Shown one piece after another: positions 32,630 through 41,687 of a stretch of 64,000 nt of DNA. The number at the start of each line of letters is the position of its first letter. Position 1 is the first letter of the stretch. The notes below the pieces were generated by a model that did no database searches, was not told the DNA's origin, and saw only the letters and a program-made list of their open reading frames with translations. Source of the stretch: an uncultured Coriobacteriaceae bacterium (GTDB lineage Bacteria; Actinomycetota; Coriobacteriia; Coriobacteriales; Coriobacteriaceae); assembly GCA_944320725.1 (NCBI GenBank), contig CALUIM010000002.1:186001-250000 (forward strand), in the 5' to 3' direction. Made by a program: the position numbers and the translations under genes.

Positions 32630-33478
32630 ATGTACGTAACACTTCGAGAGGTACTGGCTGAGGCGAACGCGCTCAACATGGCCGTTGGCGCTTTCAACAC
32701 GCACAACCTGGAGATGCTGCCCGCCATCATCCGCGCCGCAGTTGCCCAGAAGACTCCGGTGATCATCCAGACCAGCGAGGGCACCGCGAGCTACGTGGGC
32801 CATCGCAACCTGGTTGCCGTTGCCAAGTCCATGGCAGACGAGTTTGGCGTCGATGTTGTTCTCCATCTCGACCATGCCAAGAACTTCGACGAGATCCGCA
32901 AGGCGCTCGACGCTGGTTACAGCTCGGTCATGTATGACGGCTCCTCGCTGCCCTTCAAGGAGAACATCCTGGGCACCAAGCGCGTTGTCGAGTACGCTTC
33001 GAAGACCAACGCCTCCGTCGAGGGCGAGCTTGGTACCGTGGGCGGCACCGAGGACGGCATCGCTGTCGCTCAGGCCGACGTGCACTACACCGAGCCCGAG
33101 CAGGCTGTCGAGTTCATCGAGAAGACCGGCATCGACGCTCTGGCCGTTGCCATTGGTACCAACCATGGTCAGTACAAGTCCAAGACCAACATTTCCTTCG
33201 AGCAGCTCGAGAAGATCCGCGACGCTGTGAACGGTTTCCCGCTTGTTATCCACGGCGGCACCGGCGTTAAGGAAGAGGACGTCCGTCGCGTCATCGACCT
33301 CGGCATCCGCAAGTTCAACGTGGGCACCGAGCTCCTCGTGAACTGGAACATCACCTCCAAGGACGCCTACAACGAGCACAAGGAGAACACCTCCAACCGC
33401 AACAACGTTGTGCCGGCGCTCGAGGTTGTTCAGTCCATCGTTGAGCACAAGATCCAGCTCTTCAAGAACATCGGCTAA
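32630..33478 (+). CDS. Class II fructose/tagatose-bisphosphate aldolase (third)
   Basis: A 282-residue zinc aldolase of the class II family. Motifs: LHLDHAKNFDEI, VEGELGTVGGTEDG, GTNHGQYK, LVIHGGTGVKEEDVR and FNVGTELL. It heads a transcript with three ascorbate-type PTS genes. It probably cleaves the ketose-bisphosphate formed from the imported sugar. GAGGAGGAC precedes the ATG. The leader of about 150-190 bases holds the direct repeats at 32462-32492. Confidence 0.9.
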   Translation: MYVTLREVLAEANALNMAVGAFNTHNLEMLPAIIRAAVAQKTPVIIQTSEGTASYVGHRNLVAVAKSMADEFGVDVVLHLDHAKNFDEIRKALDAGYSSVMYDGSSLPFKENILGTKRVVEYASKTNASVEGELGTVGGTEDGIAVAQADVHYTEPEQAVEFIEKTGIDALAVAIGTNHGQYKSKTNISFEQLEKIRDAVNGFPLVIHGGTGVKEEDVRRVIDLGIRKFNVGTELLVNWNITSKDAYNEHKENTSNRNNVVPALEVVQSIVEHKIQLFKNIG

Positions 33479-33493
33479 GGGACACTGATCATC

Positions 33494-33949
33494 ATGCAGT
33501 TTAGCGAGATGCTTAAACCCGAGAACGTTCGCATCGTTCAGTCCATCGATACCTGGCAGAACGCGATTCGCCTCGCCTGCGCTCCGCTCGAGGAGGGTGG
33601 CTATGTCGAGCCGTGCTATGCCGACAACATCATCGCTGCGACCGAGAAGATGGGTCCGTACTACGTGCTGACCGAGGATGTCGCGCTGGTGCACGGCCGC
33701 CCCGAGGACGGCGTCATCAAGCAGCAGTTCGCAGTAACCCTGTTGCGCGAGCCCATCAAGTTCTCTGAGGACAGCTTTGAGGTTCGCCTGCTCGTGACCT
33801 TGGCCGCTCAGGATGCCAACTCGCACATCGACGCGATGCGCGTGCTCGCCGGCATCTTCTGCGATCAGGACAAGATCAACGAGATCGTGGCGCTCGACAC
33901 GCCGCAGCAGGTATACGACGCGTTCGTCGCGGCTGCTTCCGAGCAGTAA
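33494..33949 (+). CDS. PTS ascorbate-type EIIA component (UlaC-like)
   Basis: A 151-residue EIIA of the mannitol/fructose superfamily in its ascorbate (SgaA/UlaC) form. The phosphorylated histidine is likely His67 in VALVHGRPEDGV. It is separated by 15 bases from the aldolase gene. Sugar specificity cannot be assigned; many ascorbate-type PTSs carry other substrates, and pairing with a bisphosphate aldolase here argues for a ketose or hexitol rather than ascorbate. Confidence 0.88.
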   Translation: MQFSEMLKPENVRIVQSIDTWQNAIRLACAPLEEGGYVEPCYADNIIAATEKMGPYYVLTEDVALVHGRPEDGVIKQQFAVTLLREPIKFSEDSFEVRLLVTLAAQDANSHIDAMRVLAGIFCDQDKINEIVALDTPQQVYDAFVAAASEQ

Positions 33950-34049
33950 CCACGTTCGGGCTTTATCCGCTGAGGGGAGCGGATGCAATAGCCGGATACG
34001 GAAAAGGGGGCATGCGCCCCACGGTGCACAAAGAAAGGAGTGATACCGG

Positions 34050-34355
34050 ATGGCAAAGCAACTTAGGATTCTGACGGTATGCGGAAACGGCCTGGGCAGC
34101 AGCTTCGCGTGCCAGATGGCTGTCGAGGGTGTGCTCAAGGGCCTCGGCGTCGATTGCAAGCTCGACCACGACAGCGTGTCGAGTGTTGCGAGCGCTGCCA
34201 GGAACTTCGACATGATCGTTGCAGCCCAGAACTTCCAGACCCAGATCGAGGGCGCTAACACGGGCCTTCCTTGCGTCTTCCTCAAGCGTCTCGTCGACAA
34301 GAAGGAGATCGAGGAGAAGATTACCCCCGTGCTCCAGGAGATGGGTCTCCTCTAA
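34050..34355 (+). CDS. PTS ascorbate-type EIIB component (UlaB-like)
   Basis: A 101-residue EIIB with the phosphorylated cysteine in the loop VCGNGLGSSFACQ (Cys11). This loop is the hallmark of the lactose/ascorbate EIIB fold. AAAGGAGTG precedes the ATG. The upstream 100-base gap contains short inverted repeats but no clear gene. Confidence 0.9.
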   Translation: MAKQLRILTVCGNGLGSSFACQMAVEGVLKGLGVDCKLDHDSVSSVASAARNFDMIVAAQNFQTQIEGANTGLPCVFLKRLVDKKEIEEKITPVLQEMGLL

Positions 34356-34410
34356 AACGTGCACGTACGTTCTCCGCACGTTCATTCGGAAAGGGAAGTG
34401 AGAACACAGC

Positions 34411-35721
34411 ATGGAAATTCTGAATTGGATTATTGAAAACATCCTGACGCAGGCCTCCGTCATCATCGGCCTCGTCGCCCTGCTCGGTCTTGCGCTTCAG
34501 AAGAAGCCCGTGAACGAGCTCATCTCCGGCACCCTGAAGACGATGCTCGGCTTCCTGGTGCTCTCTGCTGGCTCGAGCGTCATGCAGACCTCCCTCACCT
34601 ACTTCGGTGACATGTTCAACCAGGCCTTCGGCTTCACCAACATGTCCGCCGTCGTGGCTTCCATCGAGGGCATCAACGGTCAGGCCATGACCGACCTCGG
34701 CCTCGGCTCCGAGATCGCCATCTGCCTTGCTGGCATCTTCATCGTGAACATCATCCTTGCGCGCTTCAGCCCGTTCAAGTATGTGTTCCTGACTGGTCAG
34801 GCCCTTCTGTGGGAGTCCACGCTCTGCATCGTGTTCGCCTACTTCTGCGGTCTCAGCGGTGTGCCGCTGATCATCATCGCTTCCATCGTCGGTGGCGCCT
34901 TCGCGACCCTCATGCCTGCCTTCGCGCAGCCGGTCGTTCGTAAGATCACCGAGAGCGACGACATCGCCCTTGGTCACTTCTGCACCTTCGGCTATATGTT
35001 CACCGCCCTCATCGCCACGGGCACCAAGAAGCTGCTCGGCGGTGGCAAGGAGGCCAAGTCCACTGAGGAGCTCGAGCTTCCCCAGAGCCTGTCCTTCATG
35101 CAGGACTCCTACCTGGCCGTTATGGTCGTCATGATCCCGTTCTACATCATCATCGCTGCCTTCGCTGGCCCCGAGGCCTCCGCTGAGTACGCTGGTGACG
35201 TGAACTTCATCGTGTACGCCTTCCTCCAGGCTATGCAGTTCGTCGTTGGTCTGTACGTCCTGCTCGCTGGCGTCCGCCTGCTCCTCGCCGAGCTGGTTCC
35301 CGCCTTCCAGGGCATCTCCATGAAGCTCGTCCCCAATGCGCGTCCCGCGCTCGACTGCCCGGTGCTGTTCACCTATGCGCCTAACGCGGTCATCATCGGC
35401 TTCATCTTCACCACCATCGGCTCGCTCATCGGCATGGTCATCACCGGCTTCATGGGTACGCTCGTTATCCCCGGTGTTATGTCCAACTTCTTCGCTGGCG
35501 GCACCGCTGGTATCTTCGGCAACGCCATCGACGGTCGTCGTGGCGCCATCATCGGCGGCATCTTCCACGGCATCTTCATCATGATCCTGCCTGCGCTGCT
35601 TTCGCCGATGCTTGCCCAGATTGGCTTCGTGAACATGACCTGCACCGACGTCGACACCGTCGTCACCGGTTTCTTCTTCATGGCCATCAAGTCGATTCTC
35701 GGCGTGTTCGGTATCGCGTAA
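34411..35721 (+). CDS. PTS ascorbate-type EIIC permease (UlaA-like)
   Basis: A 436-residue membrane permease of the UlaA/SgaT family with about ten to eleven helices. Family features include QKKPVNELISGTLKTMLGFLVLSAGSS near the start and the alternation of TM and re-entrant segments; GAGSS-like glycine/serine loops suggest the sugar path. It works with the preceding EIIA and EIIB. A hairpin terminator follows. Confidence 0.9.
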   Translation: MEILNWIIENILTQASVIIGLVALLGLALQKKPVNELISGTLKTMLGFLVLSAGSSVMQTSLTYFGDMFNQAFGFTNMSAVVASIEGINGQAMTDLGLGSEIAICLAGIFIVNIILARFSPFKYVFLTGQALLWESTLCIVFAYFCGLSGVPLIIIASIVGGAFATLMPAFAQPVVRKITESDDIALGHFCTFGYMFTALIATGTKKLLGGGKEAKSTEELELPQSLSFMQDSYLAVMVVMIPFYIIIAAFAGPEASAEYAGDVNFIVYAFLQAMQFVVGLYVLLAGVRLLLAELVPAFQGISMKLVPNARPALDCPVLFTYAPNAVIIGFIFTTIGSLIGMVITGFMGTLVIPGVMSNFFAGGTAGIFGNAIDGRRGAIIGGIFHGIFIMILPALLSPMLAQIGFVNMTCTDVDTVVTGFFFMAIKSILGVFGIA

Positions 35722-35750
35722 GTTTCATTCACGCATACGAACGCATCATG

Positions 35751-35797
35751 GGGCCGCTCCCGCCTGGTACCCCGGGCACACGGGGGCGGCCCTTTTC
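35751..35797 (+). terminator. Terminator after the ascorbate-type PTS operon
   Basis: GGGCCGCTCCCG pairs with CGGGGGCGGCCC, followed by TTTT. It ends the aldolase-PTS transcript just before the next gene's ribosome site. Confidence 0.8.
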
Positions 35798-35820
35798 GTT
35801 ATCGTTTCAAGGAGGTAATC

Positions 35821-36213
35821 ATGGGACTGTTTGGTTTCGGTAAGAAGAAGGACAAGCCCGCCGCTGCGCCCGAGCCCGAGCCCGTGCTCGATCGCGAGGC
35901 CGTGCTTGCCAAGATCGAGGAAGTCAAGGCAAAGGTTGCGTCTGCCGAGGGCGTCGCGAAGTCCAATGCCCTGAACGAGCTCGGCAAGCTGCATGCCGAT
36001 ATCGATCAGATCGACGAGGCCATTGCAGCCTATGAGGAGAGCCTCGAGGTGAATCACACCATGGGCAAGGCCTCCACGCAGCTCGTGAAGCTCTACAACA
36101 AGAAGCGCGCCCAGGCTGCCGAGGCTAAGGACGACGAGAAGATCAAGTACTACCTGGATAAGGTGAACGAGATGCTCGCGCTGTCCAAGGACCAGCTTCG
36201 CGGCAGGGCGTAA
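35821..36213 (+). CDS. Small TPR/coiled-coil protein, function unknown
   Basis: A 130-residue hydrophilic protein I do not recognise by name. After a short GFGKKKDKPAAAPEPEPV linker it is helical, with a tetratricopeptide-like pair ALNELGKLHADIDQIDEAIAAYEESLEVNH and a following helix rich in Lys/Ala/Glu. It may be a scaffold or chaperone-like partner. AAGGAGGTAATC lies directly ahead of the ATG. It follows the PTS terminator and precedes the P-loop kinase gene. Confidence 0.7.
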   Translation: MGLFGFGKKKDKPAAAPEPEPVLDREAVLAKIEEVKAKVASAEGVAKSNALNELGKLHADIDQIDEAIAAYEESLEVNHTMGKASTQLVKLYNKKRAQAAEAKDDEKIKYYLDKVNEMLALSKDQLRGRA

Positions 36214-36235
36214 GACCCGTCTGCTGTTTCGCGCA

Positions 36236-36268
36236 TCGGCTGTCGGCCAGGGTACCGCTGGCAGCCGA
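36236..36268 (+). terminator. Hairpin after the small TPR-like gene
   Basis: TCGGCTG pairs with CAGCCGA, with an internal CCAG/CTGG stem, 23 bases after the stop codon. There is no T tract. Confidence 0.45.
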
Positions 36269-36314
36269 GTTGCTCGGCTTGCGTACCCGCCACACGATCG
36301 AGGAGGACCATACC

Positions 36315-36935
36315 ATGAAGAAATCCCTCATCCTGCTTGCCGGGTATCCCGCGACGGGAAAGACCTATCTGGCGAACAAGATCATCGAGCGCCATCCTGG
36401 CTGCTTTGCCTACATCACGCCGGATGATATGAAAGAGCAGGTGTGGGATGAGGTGGGTTTCAACGATGCCGACGACAAGGCGGCCGTTGAGCTGCTCATC
36501 TGGAAGCGCTTCTATTCTGGCCTCGCGATCTACATGGAAGACGAGCGCCCCATCATCTCGGACTATCCCTTCTCGGATAAGCAGAAGGCGAGCCTGATCG
36601 AGCTCTCCGAGCGCTATGGCTACAGCGTGTTGACCGTTCGTCTTGTGGGCGATCCCGAGATCATCTACAAGCGCTCGCTCTCGCGCGATCTCGATCCGTC
36701 GCGTCACCTGGGGCATCTGGTGACGCGCTACCACCGTGGCGATGTGCTCGAGGACCGCAGCAAGGCCGATGGTCTTGTGACCATGGATATCCTCATCGAC
36801 CGCTGCAAGCACAAGGGATATGACAAGTTCCAGCTGGGCGAGCTCATCGAGGTCGACGCCACCGACGTCAAGAAGATCGACTATCCGGCGCTGCTCGATA
36901 AGATCGATGCCTTCCTTGCCAAAGACGGAGAGTAG
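36315..36935 (+). CDS. P-loop kinase/ATPase, substrate unknown
   Basis: A 206-residue protein with a Walker A motif near the start (LLAGYPATGKTYLANKI) and an arginine-rich lid region (YKRSLSRDLDPSRHLGHLVTRYHRGD), the layout of small-molecule or zeta-toxin-like P-loop kinases. The ending VDATDVKKIDYPALLDKIDAFLAK is typical of sugar or nucleoside kinases of this type. It is eight bases from a PfkB kinase gene. AGGAGGACC precedes the ATG. The substrate is not known. Confidence 0.8.
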   Translation: MKKSLILLAGYPATGKTYLANKIIERHPGCFAYITPDDMKEQVWDEVGFNDADDKAAVELLIWKRFYSGLAIYMEDERPIISDYPFSDKQKASLIELSERYGYSVLTVRLVGDPEIIYKRSLSRDLDPSRHLGHLVTRYHRGDVLEDRSKADGLVTMDILIDRCKHKGYDKFQLGELIEVDATDVKKIDYPALLDKIDAFLAKDGE

Positions 36936-36943
36936 GGGAAGCC

Positions 36944-37849
36944 ATGGCTATCTTTTGCGTGGGCCAGGCGGTTTATGACATCACCGCGCCCTACACCGGC
37001 CCTTTGCAGGCGAACCAAAAGTACCGCATCACGAAATCGCATGGTTGCTCGGGCGCGCCTGCGCTCAACGCCGCCTGCCTGTGCTCGAAGTGGGGTGCAC
37101 CTGCAGAGCTCGTGGCGCGCATTGGCAACGATCCATACGGCACGCTCGTGCGGGCCGATCTTGAGCGCTACGGCGTAGGCATCTCGTATCTCATTCCCGA
37201 TCACGAGGTGACCACCGGATACAGCATCATCGCGGTCGATGATGCCACGGGCGACCGGACCATCTTCAACTTCCCGTCGACCATGCACGATGTCGACTAT
37301 CCGCTGCCGCCCGAGGCGCCCGAGGTGGTGCTGGCAGACGGCCATGAGCCGCAGGTGACGTTGCAGATTCTCGAGGCCTTCCCTGAGGCGCGCTCGGTGG
37401 TAGATGCTGGGACGTATCGTGAGAGCACCTATGAGGTGGCGCGCGCGGTCGATTACCTCGTGTGCTCCGAGGATTTCGCCCGTCAGTACACCGGCGAGCC
37501 GCTTGCCGACCCAGACGATGTCCGTGCAACCGATGAGCTGCTGCGGCGCATCGAGGGCATCAACGGTGGCGTAGCGGTGGTGACGCTCGGCGATCGCGGC
37601 CTCATCTTCCGTGATGATGAGGGTGCTCCGCAGCATATGCCAGCGTTTGCGGCGCATGCGGTAGACACCACCGGGGCAGGCGACATCTTCCACGGCGCGT
37701 TTGCCTTCGGTTTGTACCAGAACATGTCGCTCGAGGACAATTTGCGCATGTGCTCGATGACGTCGTCGCTTTCGGTGCGCTCGATGGGGGGACTTACATC
37801 CATTCCCACCTATGAGCAGGTGCAGCAGGAGCTCGCCGCGGCACGTTAA
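36944..37849 (+). CDS. PfkB-family carbohydrate kinase
   Basis: A 301-residue ribokinase-type (PfkB) sugar or nucleoside kinase. The N-terminal VGQAVYDITAPY, the substrate-side SHGCSGAPALNAACLCSKWG and the catalytic VDTTGAGDIFHGAFAF (anion hole and Asp base) are all present. It phosphorylates a sugar or sugar-phosphate with ATP. It is followed by a GntR regulator and preceded by the P-loop kinase, suggesting a small sugar-salvage operon. The substrate is unknown. Confidence 0.88.
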   Translation: MAIFCVGQAVYDITAPYTGPLQANQKYRITKSHGCSGAPALNAACLCSKWGAPAELVARIGNDPYGTLVRADLERYGVGISYLIPDHEVTTGYSIIAVDDATGDRTIFNFPSTMHDVDYPLPPEAPEVVLADGHEPQVTLQILEAFPEARSVVDAGTYRESTYEVARAVDYLVCSEDFARQYTGEPLADPDDVRATDELLRRIEGINGGVAVVTLGDRGLIFRDDEGAPQHMPAFAAHAVDTTGAGDIFHGAFAFGLYQNMSLEDNLRMCSMTSSLSVRSMGGLTSIPTYEQVQQELAAAR

Positions 37850-37908
37850 CATGGAGAAACGACCCGCATATCGAAACAGTTTGCGCATTTGGAGGGGAGG
37901 GGAGCATA

Positions 37909-38682
37909 ATGAAAGAACATAATATTCTGATGGCTCAGGAGAACGACTTGATTCCCATACTCGACTTTAGCGGTAAGGAGCAGCTGTACCGGCAGCTGTA
38001 CGATATCTTGTTCCAGGACATCGTGAACGGTGCCTATGCCGTGGGCGATCTCATTCCCTCCGAGAGCGAACTGATGCGCCAGTACGGCGTTTCGCGTGCC
38101 ACGGCGCGTAAGGCCATGGAGATGCTTTCCAACAATGGCATGATCAGCAAGCGCCGCGGCGTGGGATCCGAGGTTATCGCGAGCCGTCCCAGCTCCTCGC
38201 TCAGCCACGTGACGAGCTTTATCAAGAAGAACGTCGACGATCGCGTGGTTGCCGAGAAACGCCTGATCGATGCCACGCTGCTGCCGGCGGATGCGGATGT
38301 GGCGCGCGTGCTCAAGATTGATGAGGGCGTGCCGGTGTATCGTTTGCGCCGCATTCGTTTCTCGGGCGATGAGCCGTTCTACCTCGAGATCAACCATTTC
38401 GAGCAGTCGTTTTTGCCGCATGCGATCGAGCGCGACTTCTCGCGGGAATCGCTGCGTGCCTACATTGCCGACGAGTTGGGCATTCAGTGGAGCCGTGCGA
38501 CCCAGGAGATTCGCGCCGTTGCCGCCGATGCCGAGCAGGCGATGTTCTTGGGTGTGCAGCCTGGTGATCCGCTGCTCTACATCAAGCGCGTTTCGTATGA
38601 CGCAAACAACGTTCCGCGCGAGTTCGTGAAGACATATTATCGAGCCGATCTGTACCACTTGGAGGTCGAACTCGACGCATAA
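37909..38682 (+). CDS. GntR/HutC-family transcriptional regulator with UTRA domain
   Basis: A 257-residue regulator. The GntR winged helix is YRQLYDILFQDIVNGAYAVGDLIPSESELMRQYGVSRATARKAMEML, followed by the UTRA effector domain (PVYRLRRIRFSGDEPFYLEINHFEQSFLP). UTRA domains bind a phosphosugar or similar ligand. It lies at the end of the kinase-PfkB run and likely controls it. GGAGGGGAGGGGAG precedes the ATG; an internal ATG at 37930 is possible. A terminator follows. Confidence 0.92.
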   Translation: MKEHNILMAQENDLIPILDFSGKEQLYRQLYDILFQDIVNGAYAVGDLIPSESELMRQYGVSRATARKAMEMLSNNGMISKRRGVGSEVIASRPSSSLSHVTSFIKKNVDDRVVAEKRLIDATLLPADADVARVLKIDEGVPVYRLRRIRFSGDEPFYLEINHFEQSFLPHAIERDFSRESLRAYIADELGIQWSRATQEIRAVAADAEQAMFLGVQPGDPLLYIKRVSYDANNVPREFVKTYYRADLYHLEVELDA

Positions 38683-38691
38683 CGGGCGATT

Positions 38692-38732
38692 ATGCTCGCA
38701 GCTTCACATATTGGGAGCTGCGAGCATTTTTA
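38692..38732 (+). terminator. Rho-independent terminator after the GntR gene
   Basis: TGCTCGCAGCT pairs with AGCTGCGAGCA, followed by TTTTTAT. The phosphoketolase -10 (TATAAT, 38757-38762) follows within 30 bases. Confidence 0.9.
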
Positions 38733-38798
38733 TATAGGCATTTGTTAGGTTATTCGTATAATTGAAGTACGGTTAAGACGCAATAGAAAGAGGGGCAC

Positions 38799-41345
38799 AT
38801 GTCTCAACCCGCAATCGGAACGCCTTGGAAGAAGCTTGACGGTCCTGTTTCCGCCGAAGCGCTCGAGGGTGTCGACAAGTACTGGCGTTGCACGAACTAC
38901 CTTTCGGTAGGCCAAATCTATCTGCGCAGCAATCCGCTCATGCGCAAGGATTTCGTGGACGAGAAGACCGGCGAGACGCGTGACTTTGGTCGCGCCGACG
39001 TGAAGCATCGCCTTGTGGGCCACTGGGGCACCACGCCCGGCATCAACTTCCTCATGGGCCACACCAACCGCCTCATCGCCGATCACCAGCAGAACGCGCT
39101 TTTCCTGATGGGTCCTGGTCACGGTGGTCCTGCCGGTACGGCGCAGTCGCTGCTTGACGGTACCTATCGCGAGAACTATCCCGAGATCACCGATGACGAG
39201 GCAGGCCTCCAGAAGTTCTTCCGCCGCTTCTCCTATCCTGGCGGTATTCCCAGCCACTTCGCGCCCGAGACTCCGGGCTCCATTCACGAGGGTGGCGAGC
39301 TGGGTTACACCCTCAGCCATGCCTACGGTGCTGTGCTCGACAACCCGAGCCTTTTGGCCGTTGCCGTGGTGGGCGACGGTGAGGCCGAGACCGGTCCTCT
39401 GGCGACCGGCTGGCAGGCCAACAAGCTCGTGAACCCTGCCACCGACGGTATCGTGCTGCCGGTGCTGCACCTCAACGGCTATAAGATCGCCAACCCCACC
39501 ATCCTCGCGCGCATCTCCGATGCCGAACTGGAGCAGTTCTTCCGCGGCATGGGCTACAACCCCCACTTCTTCACCGCGGGCTTCGACAACGAGAGCAACC
39601 TCTCCATTCACCGTCGCTTCGCCGAGCTGCTCGAGCAGACCTTCAACGAGATCTGCGACATCAAGGCCAAGGCGCATGCGCAGCTTGCCGGCGGCATGGA
39701 GGTCACGCGTCCTATCTACCCGATGATTGTGTTCCGCACGCCCAAGGGTTGGACCTGCCCCAAGGAGATCGACGGCCAGAAGACCGAGGATTCTTGGCGC
39801 GCTCACCAGGTGCCGCTGACCTCGGCAAAGGACACGCACGAGCACTTCCGCGTGCTGCGCGGCTGGCTCAAGTCCTACGTGCCCGAGGAGCTCTTCACGC
39901 CCGAAGGCCAGATTCGCCCCGAGGTTACCGCCTTCATGCCCACCGATGACCTGCGCATCGGCGCGAACCCCAATGCGAACGGCGGCGTGGTGCGCCGCGA
40001 CCTCAAGCTGCCCGACGTGCACAAGCACGAGGTTCCCGTTGCCAAGCACGGTCATGGCTGGGGCCAGATCGAGGCGGCGCGCGTCTTCGGCCTCTACACG
40101 CGCGACGTGCTTTCCTGGAACATGGACGAATTCCGCATCTTTGGTCCCGACGAGACCGCATCCAACCGTCTCCAGGCTGCCTACGATGTGACGCGCAAGC
40201 AGTGGCAGGGCGGCTACCACGCCGACGAGGCGAACGACTTCCTGCTCGCTCCTTCCGGCAAGGTGATCGAGCAGCTGTCCGAGCATCAGTGCGAGGGCAT
40301 GCTCGAGGCCTACCTGCTCACCGGTCGCCATGGCGTCTGGTCGAGCTACGAGAGCTTCATCCATGTCGTTGACTCCATGGTCAACCAGCACTGCAAGTGG
40401 CTCGAGGCGACGGTGCGCGAGATTCCGTGGCGCAAGCCCATCGCTGGCCTCAACATCCTGCTCTCCAGCCATGTGTGGCGTCAGGATCACAACGGCTTCT
40501 CGCATCAGGATCCCGGCTTCATCGACGTGCTGCTTAACAAGGCGAACGACACCCATGTGGTGAACGCCTACTATCCGGCGGATGCCAACATGGCGCTTGC
40601 CGTTGCTCAGCGCGTGTACCAGTCCACCAACTGCGTGAACGCCATCTTCTGCGGCAAGCAGCCTGCGCCGACCTTCTCGACGGTCGACGAGGCGCTCGCC
40701 GAGCTGGAGGAAGGCGCCGCTGTTTGGAGCTGGGCATGCACCGCGGACTCGCTGTCAGATGCCGACCTGGTGATTGCCACCTGCGGCGATGTCCCCACGC
40801 TTGAGGCGCTTGCCGCTACCGACATGCTCAAGAAGCTGGGTGTTAAGGTCTGGTTCGTGAACGTGGTCGATCTGCTCAAGATCCAGAACGTGTGCGAGAA
40901 CGATCAGGCGCTTTCCGACGAGCGCTTTGTCGAGCTCTTCGGCGACGGCTCGAAGCCGGTGCTTTTCTGCTTCCACGCGTATGCGGGCACCATTCATCGT
41001 CTTGTGTGGAACCGTCCCGGCCACGATGCGTGGCGCGTGCACGGCTACGAGGAGAAGGGCTCCACGACCACGCCGTACGACATGCTGCGTCTCAACAATA
41101 TGGACCGTTGGGAGCTCGCTGCCGACGCCCTGCGTCTCGTGGACGCTCAGCGCGGCACGGAGAAGTTCACCGCTCAGATCGAGGAGTGGGAGGCGTTCCG
41201 TGAGGAAGCGTTCCAGTTCGCCGTGGATGAGGGCTACGATCACCCTGCCTTCACCGAGTGGGTCTGGCCCGAGGTGCTCGAGAAGGGCGGCGCCGACGCG
41301 GTGACGCTCTCCGCTACGCAGCAAACTGCGGGCGACAACGAGTAG
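38799..41345 (+). CDS. xfp: Xylulose-5-phosphate/fructose-6-phosphate phosphoketolase
   Basis: An 848-residue thiamine-diphosphate enzyme. It splits xylulose-5-P or fructose-6-P with phosphate to acetyl phosphate and a shorter sugar phosphate, the key step of the bifid shunt. Visible are [34 protein letters not shown]-like [25 protein letters not shown], and the ThDP/metal motif [12 protein letters not shown] with a following HLNGYKI. It is slightly longer than typical family members (about 790-825). A TATAAT lies 37 bases ahead of the ATG and AGAAAGAGG is the ribosome site. A terminator follows. Confidence 0.95.
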   Translation: MSQPAIGTPWKKLDGPVSAEALEGVDKYWRCTNYLSVGQIYLRSNPLMRKDFVDEKTGETRDFGRADVKHRLVGHWGTTPGINFLMGHTNRLIADHQQNALFLMGPGHGGPAGTAQSLLDGTYRENYPEITDDEAGLQKFFRRFSYPGGIPSHFAPETPGSIHEGGELGYTLSHAYGAVLDNPSLLAVAVVGDGEAETGPLATGWQANKLVNPATDGIVLPVLHLNGYKIANPTILARISDAELEQFFRGMGYNPHFFTAGFDNESNLSIHRRFAELLEQTFNEICDIKAKAHAQLAGGMEVTRPIYPMIVFRTPKGWTCPKEIDGQKTEDSWRAHQVPLTSAKDTHEHFRVLRGWLKSYVPEELFTPEGQIRPEVTAFMPTDDLRIGANPNANGGVVRRDLKLPDVHKHEVPVAKHGHGWGQIEAARVFGLYTRDVLSWNMDEFRIFGPDETASNRLQAAYDVTRKQWQGGYHADEANDFLLAPSGKVIEQLSEHQCEGMLEAYLLTGRHGVWSSYESFIHVVDSMVNQHCKWLEATVREIPWRKPIAGLNILLSSHVWRQDHNGFSHQDPGFIDVLLNKANDTHVVNAYYPADANMALAVAQRVYQSTNCVNAIFCGKQPAPTFSTVDEALAELEEGAAVWSWACTADSLSDADLVIATCGDVPTLEALAATDMLKKLGVKVWFVNVVDLLKIQNVCENDQALSDERFVELFGDGSKPVLFCFHAYAGTIHRLVWNRPGHDAWRVHGYEEKGSTTTPYDMLRLNNMDRWELAADALRLVDAQRGTEKFTAQIEEWEAFREEAFQFAVDEGYDHPAFTEWVWPEVLEKGGADAVTLSATQQTAGDNE

Positions 41346-41390
41346 CCAATCTGTTTACCAGCGCTCCTTGTAGCGCACCTCCTTAACCGT

Positions 41391-41427
41391 AGCCCGGCCG
41401 AGCCTTGCGCTCGGCCGGGCTATTTTG
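41391..41427 (+). terminator. Terminator after xfp
   Basis: AGCCCGGCCGAG pairs with CTCGGCCGGGCT, followed by ATTTTG. It lies 46 bases past the stop codon. Confidence 0.85.
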
Positions 41428-41474
41428 AGCAAGGTGAGCGCCGTGACGGAGCTTGGAGAAATGTTACTCAAATA

Positions 41475-41616
41475 GGATCATATGGGGTTAGGCAATTTCT
41501 ACCAAAGATCGTTGAGAAAAGCCATGATTATGAGCAACGTATCCTGTAGAAGCGATGTCTAGGAGAGCGTGGCTTGGCGCGAGTGCTTTGTAAAACTGCC
41601 TAAGCCAATATGATAC
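41475..41616. mobile_element. 142-bp element with terminal inverted repeats (copy 2)
   Basis: It begins GGATCATATGGGGTTAGG and ends CCAATATGATAC, with terminal repeats of about 24 bases that are less perfect than in copy 1 (21768-21909). Length is identical to copy 1. Interior identity is low but GAGAA, TATC-CTG and TAAAA-TGCC-like blocks align. It lies in the 342-base gap between xfp and the convergent radical SAM gene; the rest of the gap holds the xfp terminator. Confidence 0.62.
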
Positions 41617-41687
41617 TGTTCCAGTAGCAAAATGATGCACGCAATTGATGCGCGTTGCGGGGGGCGTTGACGGCGCGTTTCCTCTCG

